Shown in pieces: positions 59,381 to 64,000 of a DNA stretch of 64,000 nt. The notes beneath the pieces are model-generated. The model worked only from the letters and a program-made list of their open reading frames with translations. It did no database searches and had not been told where the DNA came from. Where the stretch lies: positions 10,744,001-10,808,000 of the forward strand of contig JAFFJZ010000006.1 of the NCBI GenBank assembly GCA_018340375.1, given 5' to 3'. Made by a program: the position numbers and the translations under genes. This DNA is from Gonatopus flavifemur (Eukaryota; Arthropoda; Insecta; Hymenoptera; Dryinidae). How positions within the stretch are numbered: the stretch's first letter is position 1; every line of letters starts with the position of its first letter.

Positions 59381-59573
59381 ATGTTCTTGAAGTTTGAATC
59401 GTTTATAGAAACGGAACGAAAATTCGAACTCACAAAATCAGATGGAGCATCGGTGTTTATTTTCTGACAACATAATTTAAAGAATGTACTTCAAGATTTT
59501 GGGCTTCAACAGCTGAGTATTTCGTTATTCGAATATTAATTTGTTTGAATAAACGATTGAAACTTCAGCATCA
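59381..59573. mobile_element. ATGTTGCTGAAGTTTGAATC element, copy 3
   Basis: Left ATGTTCTTGAAGTTTGAATCG, right AAACGATTGAAACTTCAGCATCAT. Shares AGAATGTACTTCAAGATTTTGGGCTTCAAC with copy 2. Confidence 0.72.
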
Positions 59574-59711
59574 TATTGAAAGAGAGTATAAAGAGATTCC
59601 CAAGGGAACAAGCCAATGTTGTTGCGTAGAATTCAGAGTTAGATCTCGGATCAATCGAAAATCGGAAGTTTCCGCATTAGGGACCATGGCAGCCCTTGGA
59701 TTCCGGCGTAC

Positions 59712-59799
59712 CTGTTGATTCGTAAGACGGTCGAATGCTCTCGAAACTGATAGTAAGCCATGGTTGCCAGAAGCATCTCCTTCTGGACGAAACCTCCAT
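59712..59799 (-). CDS. Vgll4: Candidate first coding exon of Vgll4
   Basis: On the minus strand an ATG at 59799-59797 in good context (A at -3, G at +4) opens 29 codons, starting MEVSSRRRCFWQPW. It ends in phase 1 at GGTACGCC, a possible donor. Phase 1 is exactly what the acceptor at 51727 needs; joining gives 534 nt, 177 residues and a single stop. The intron would be 7,984 bp. I do not recognise the peptide, and VGLL4 genes use alternative first exons, so this is inference from phase and position only. The other frame of the same DNA is also open. Confidence 0.35.
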
Positions 59800-60710
59800 G
59801 ATTTTGACCTTGAGGAAGCATCAACCGGGATCAATCCTAACCAACCCCACTGACCTCCAAAGTCTTCGCCGGGGGGAACTTAGTCTCTTTCTCTCTATAT
59901 CTTCTTGATCCAAAAGAAGATTCACGTGAAAGCACTTGATCACATTTTTACATGAAAATTGTTGTCATCTTTATCGAAGAAAACGTGTTGTTCTGCCTCG
60001 ATAATCCAACAAGGCAAAATAAAACCACAAACTACTACAACCAGTACTACTGCTACTATGACTACAGTTACTGCTATTACACTACACCATCAACATTATC
60101 AACGAAAGTTGTGTGTTGTGAAGTATCCAACGATGTTGGGAGATAACGTATGCACCGATAGAATTTTCGTATGGTTGAATAATATAATAGATTGAGGCTT
60201 TCTCAAAAGAGTGGTTATCCAGAATGCCCTCTTACGACTGTCTTCAAAGATTCATTCATTCATACGATGGCCCGTCTCATCGTCTATCCCCACCAAACAA
60301 GATACACGGTAGAGTGGAGCTGACTTTAACGCACATACACATGTACTTATACATACAAATATTGCAGACTGGCTGCTGCTCTGCGTCTTGTTTCTTTCCT
60401 TTTTTCTGTTTGCTCCCTCTCGTTGGTTCGCTGTTTTTCAGGTATAGACAGATACAACGAAACTCGCGGAATCATTGGCAAGTAACCATGGACGCGGGTA
60501 TGTATTCACGCATGCATCCATGCATACGAGTTTAAGATCCCAGAATCATCATCATCATCAGCGGTTTCAGATCAAAACAACCGCGCTGAGGGCTCGAAGA
60601 GAATTTTCCAAACAAGACCGAATTCGTCTGCGAATCAAAGTTCACGTATAGAGTTCCTACTAGATCCCTCTACAAGGTTTGCCTGAAATATCAAGAGAGT
60701 TCAAAATACC

Positions 60711-60876
60711 ATGTTGCTGAAGTTTGATTCGTTTATTGAAACAAATTGGTTACCGAATAACCAAATCCTCAGCTTCTCCTCAGACCCAAAATCTTGCGAA
60801 GATCAACACCGTTGATTTCTCAGATTTTGTGAGTTTGAATTTTCGTTTCGTTTCTGTAAACCATTCGAAATTCAAC
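60711..60876. mobile_element. ATGTTGCTGAAGTTTGATTC element, copy 4
   Basis: The left end is well kept (ATGTTGCTGAAGTTTGATTCG). The right end is eroded (TCTGTAAACCATTCGAAATTCAAC). Inner AAATCTTGCGAAGATCA matches the family. Confidence 0.6.
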
Positions 60877-62684
60877 TGGAATTTTGTCTGGACGGTCCAT
60901 TTACCATCCACGTACTGGATAACACATTTCAGCTAATTTGACTTTAGTGCCCAAACATTTAGTTGGTTTATGCAGATGTTTCATGCGTCAACTGATCGTA
61001 CAGTAACATTGATAGTCCATCAACACGGTCAGAGGAATGAAAGGAAGCCCCAACGTTTTAATTCATCACTCGGGATTATTTTATAGAAATCAATTCGAAA
61101 GCAACCCTTCTTGCCTGGAGATTACATGTCAAAATACATTGTTACCTTATTCATAGTCGTGATTTCACATTTCTAATTACCAATTTGAACAACATTGCTG
61201 GCAATTCCCTGGGACATCTGGATGGGCACAGACTAGAAAGTGTGTTACAAAACTAGCTAGAAACTAACCTAACATCTGAGGAAACTTATAGCTGAGGTCC
61301 ATCTAATTCTCAATCATAATTTCTACCAGGGTATAAAAGCAGGGACTTGAAATTCCTTTGAAAGGAAATAGATAACCAAAATCTAGTATTCTTGTACCAC
61401 AAGTTTTGGTTAGTAACAAAAATTTAAGCATTTCATCTATTCATTGAAACTATACTCGTAACTAGAGTGAAATATCCACACAGGAATAGTTCAATAGGGA
61501 AGATTCATGTAGAAAAAACCCCCAAGGAAGCTTTCACCTGAGACAATGTGTTATTAATGTGATTCCAATCGATATTGTTTCTTTCATTCACGGTTTTTCA
61601 ATCTACAATCATAAACTGATACAAATCTCTTTAATTCCCAAAAGATTCCATGTTTGAGAACCGAGAAAAGAGAATATTAACTTTCCCATTGACAGGACAG
61701 AATGAATCCTTGATAATGGAATATAAATAACTCGATTCGATCACTACTGGATGATAAATGCTGTTTATATTTACAATTATTAATTATTTCATGCTGCATT
61801 TAACTCACGTATCTGTATTGTAACATAATACAATGTAAATGCTTGATTTCATCACCAAATGAATAATGAGGAACAATTTGAATAGCATTTGTGATATTAT
61901 AGAATTCACTTGCAATTACTGTTTCAGCAATAATTGAACGATCGTTTCACACGTGTTCTATTGTTGTATCGATGTTCGAATAATGAATCTATTCAACCAA
62001 CAGAGAAAAGGAATAAACAAAGGAAATTAATCAAAGATCTGTTTCATTTATTTTTATGCAATCCATTTGAATTGCGATTAGGATTCAATTACCAGAAACA
62101 AATTGAGTTCATTCCAGAACTAAAAATTTTGCTGAAACACATGATTTTCATTGAGTTTTTTTTTCAATCTACGAGTAAGAAACAATGAAATCCAATCTAT
62201 AAATGGTACAAAAATTCAATGTACAAAACATTTGAGCATTCGCAGTCCCTCTCTTGAACTACTACCCAAAGTAGAATATAGAACATCGACATATCATTCC
62301 CATTCGTACGTTGAATTCTCATCTAACTTCCCCTAAATTCGTCCTTCCCTTCCAACTAAATCGAATCTGACGGGAGTGTGATTCACCCTCGGCTTTTATC
62401 CGTTTTCACATCGAAGCATCGTTAGATGCGTAGATTTCCTTTGATACGAATCATTGCAAGTCACCAAAGTTTAGTAACACTTTAGAAATATACTTACAGT
62501 GTAACCCTGGCGAAAAAAAACCCTTGAATCCTATTATCCTTCCACAGACTACCCCAAATTTCGCTGTTTAATCAGACTTCCTCCCACGTTTCCCGAGAAA
62601 TTAATGAATTTTTCAAAGAGATCATCACATTTTTAAACATTTATCCGAAATAAGCTTTTGAGATAACAATATCGAAAGAGTTAC
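60877..62684. other. AT-rich, with a lone CCCTGGTAGAAAT terminus
   Basis: TTTCTACCAGGG at about 61321-61332 matches the terminus of the 32043-33692 element; preceding words (AACTAGCTAGAAACTAACC, GAGGAAACTTATAG) also resemble it. No left partner was found. Confidence 0.4.
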
Positions 62685-63160
62685 ACAGTTGAAAATAATT
62701 TGTGTAAATGTAAAGAAAATATATGTAAACGAATTGATGTTGAAAACAAACACATTTACATGTGTAATTCTGACCTAACAAATTAATGTGATCGAGAGAA
62801 AATAAGTAATTTTCATATTAAACACACTTGATATGTTACTTGCATATTACACGAAAAATCTGTTAATTTGACATACGGTTACCAACACATCAACGTAAAT
62901 TAGATGCACCTAATGTGTTAAAATTACATTTCAACATTTTTTATGATGTTCTCATGAAACGAACTTGAACTAAGTCATTGCTTCTAATTTATTCTAGTTT
63001 AACATACAATAAGAGCCACTGGTTTGTATTTACGAAGAACATCTGAAGTGTGTTGAGAAAGTTATTCTCATGGGATATGTCAATTTAACATTTTTATACA
63101 ATGTGGACCGTTTTGGACATGACAAATATGTTATGTTTGACGAATTTGTTCCAACTGTGT
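62685..63160. repeat. ACACAGTTGxAA / TTGTGT word region
   Basis: ACACAGTTGAAAATAATTTGTG at the left and CCAACTGTGTTGG at the right, with repeated TAACATAT, TTAATTTGACA and TGTTAxATT words between. Resembles an expanded relative of 10046-10240. Confidence 0.45.
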
Positions 63161-63221
63161 TGGAATCTTTATTCTTATCTTACTTGTGTGAAGATTAGGG
63201 GGATTTTGGAAAACAAAAAAA

Positions 63222-63368
63222 CTGCAGCTGAAAACGAGTCCAAGTACATTTTTGTAGTTAAAGTAGCCATATTTTCCATCGAAGTAGCTATGAAAATCGC
63301 TGTGATAGTGGAAATATAGCAATTGTGGCTGAAAAGTGTACTTGGGCTCATTTTCAGCTACAGCGTTT
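63222..63368. mobile_element. CTGCAGCTGAAAACGAG hairpin
   Basis: TGCAGCTGAAAACGAGTCCAAGTACA pairs with TGTACTTGGGCTCATTTTCAGCTACA. The centre repeats GTAGCCAT/ATAGCTAT-like words. GCTG-word family member without the CACGG ends. Confidence 0.6.
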
Positions 63369-63510
63369 TCTCTCATTGTGAGCAGAAGCAAAAATATTTG
63401 GAAATATTTCTTTTTCGTTGATATACTTTTTATGTTTTTGCTAGGGAACAAATCTTAGTATTCAAAATTCAAGTATGAAATGTAGTTCGAATGATTCTAT
63501 ACAGAATCAA

Positions 63511-63866
63511 CCCAGGAAAAAATGATCAGATCTGACCAGATCTAAATTTTGGTCAGATCTAAACAGATCTGTTAACTGCGATTTTGGCTTGTGTTTGTCA
63601 CAATATATGTGCAAAATCAAATTCATATACAGACAGATATCACAAAATTTCTGACAATTGAACCACCAATTGCTCATTAAGATTTAATCTAATATTCAAT
63701 TCAGATCTAACGAGATCTACTCAGATCTAACCAGATGTGCCAAGATCTGATCAGATCTACTGAGATCTGAACAGATCTAATCTGATCTTTTGAACCAGAT
63801 CTGACCAAAAATCAGATCTACTCAGATCTATTTAGATCTGAATAGATCTAATGATTTTTTCCTGGG
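63511..63866. mobile_element. CCCAGGAAAAAATGATCAG element of AGATCTGA words
   Basis: 356 bp with AA on both sides. CCCAGGAAAAAAT and ATTTTTTCCTGGG are the ends. By my count the palindrome AGATCT occurs 16 times within it, most often as CAGATCTGA, CAGATCTAAC or TAGATCT, with few other words. Confidence 0.88.
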
Positions 63867-64000
63867 AAGCTTTATCTTTTTATGATTTTAAAAACTTTTA
63901 CAAAGCTGCTTTCAGGGATATTTAATCGATATAACTAGAACTTCAACATATGGAATTTATATCCCAGCATCAAAACTTAGTTGAATATAATCGAATGACA

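Noticed and set aside
63101..63451. Overlapping plus and minus frames at the right edge
   Set aside because: They fall on a GCTG-word hairpin, which explains openness on both strands.

Overview
The window is eukaryotic nuclear DNA, almost certainly from an insect. It is AT-rich and has short spliceosomal introns with GT/AG borders. It contains one complete animal gene, the 3' part of a second, and about 45 kb of densely nested transposon-derived DNA between and around them. The order cannot be fixed from sequence alone; a hymenopteran is my best guess, but nothing here proves it. No bacterial, plasmid or phage features were seen.

Region 1 (1-5335, + strand): a complete sorting nexin 13-type gene (Snx13; PXA-RGS-PX-nexin C plus an N-terminal membrane segment) in eight or nine coding exons from 692 to 4797. 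A poly(A) signal lies about 510 bp after the stop.

Region 2 (about 5.3-45 kb): no intact gene. It holds a decayed non-LTR reverse-transcriptase fragment, two tRNA-like SINE heads, three hAT-type hairpin elements with 8-bp target duplications, one Tc1/mariner-type MITE, several piggyBac-type elements (TTAA plus CCC ends) and a large set of foldback elements. Many foldbacks fall into two terminal classes, ends starting CCCA and ends starting CAC(G/T/A)G. In most copies where both borders are clear they are flanked by a matching dinucleotide. The inside of many is an array of one short, often palindromic word peculiar to that element. Elements are inserted inside one another up to three deep.

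Region 3 (about 45.5-52.3 kb): mostly repeat-poor. On the minus strand at 50492-51727 are three exons of a vestigial-like 4 / Tgi gene (two Tondu motifs; a transcriptional co-repressor that competes with Yorkie/YAP for Scalloped/TEAD). A phase-compatible candidate first exon is at 59712-59799, which would make an intron of about 8 kb.

Region 4 (about 52-64 kb): mostly the putative Vgll4 first intron and upstream DNA, with more dispersed elements, ending in a striking AGATCT-word foldback at 63511-63866.

The two genes converge and I see no functional link between them. One is a lipid/ER-contact trafficking protein, the other a Hippo-pathway transcription cofactor. Coordinates of repeats are read by eye and may be off by a few bases.
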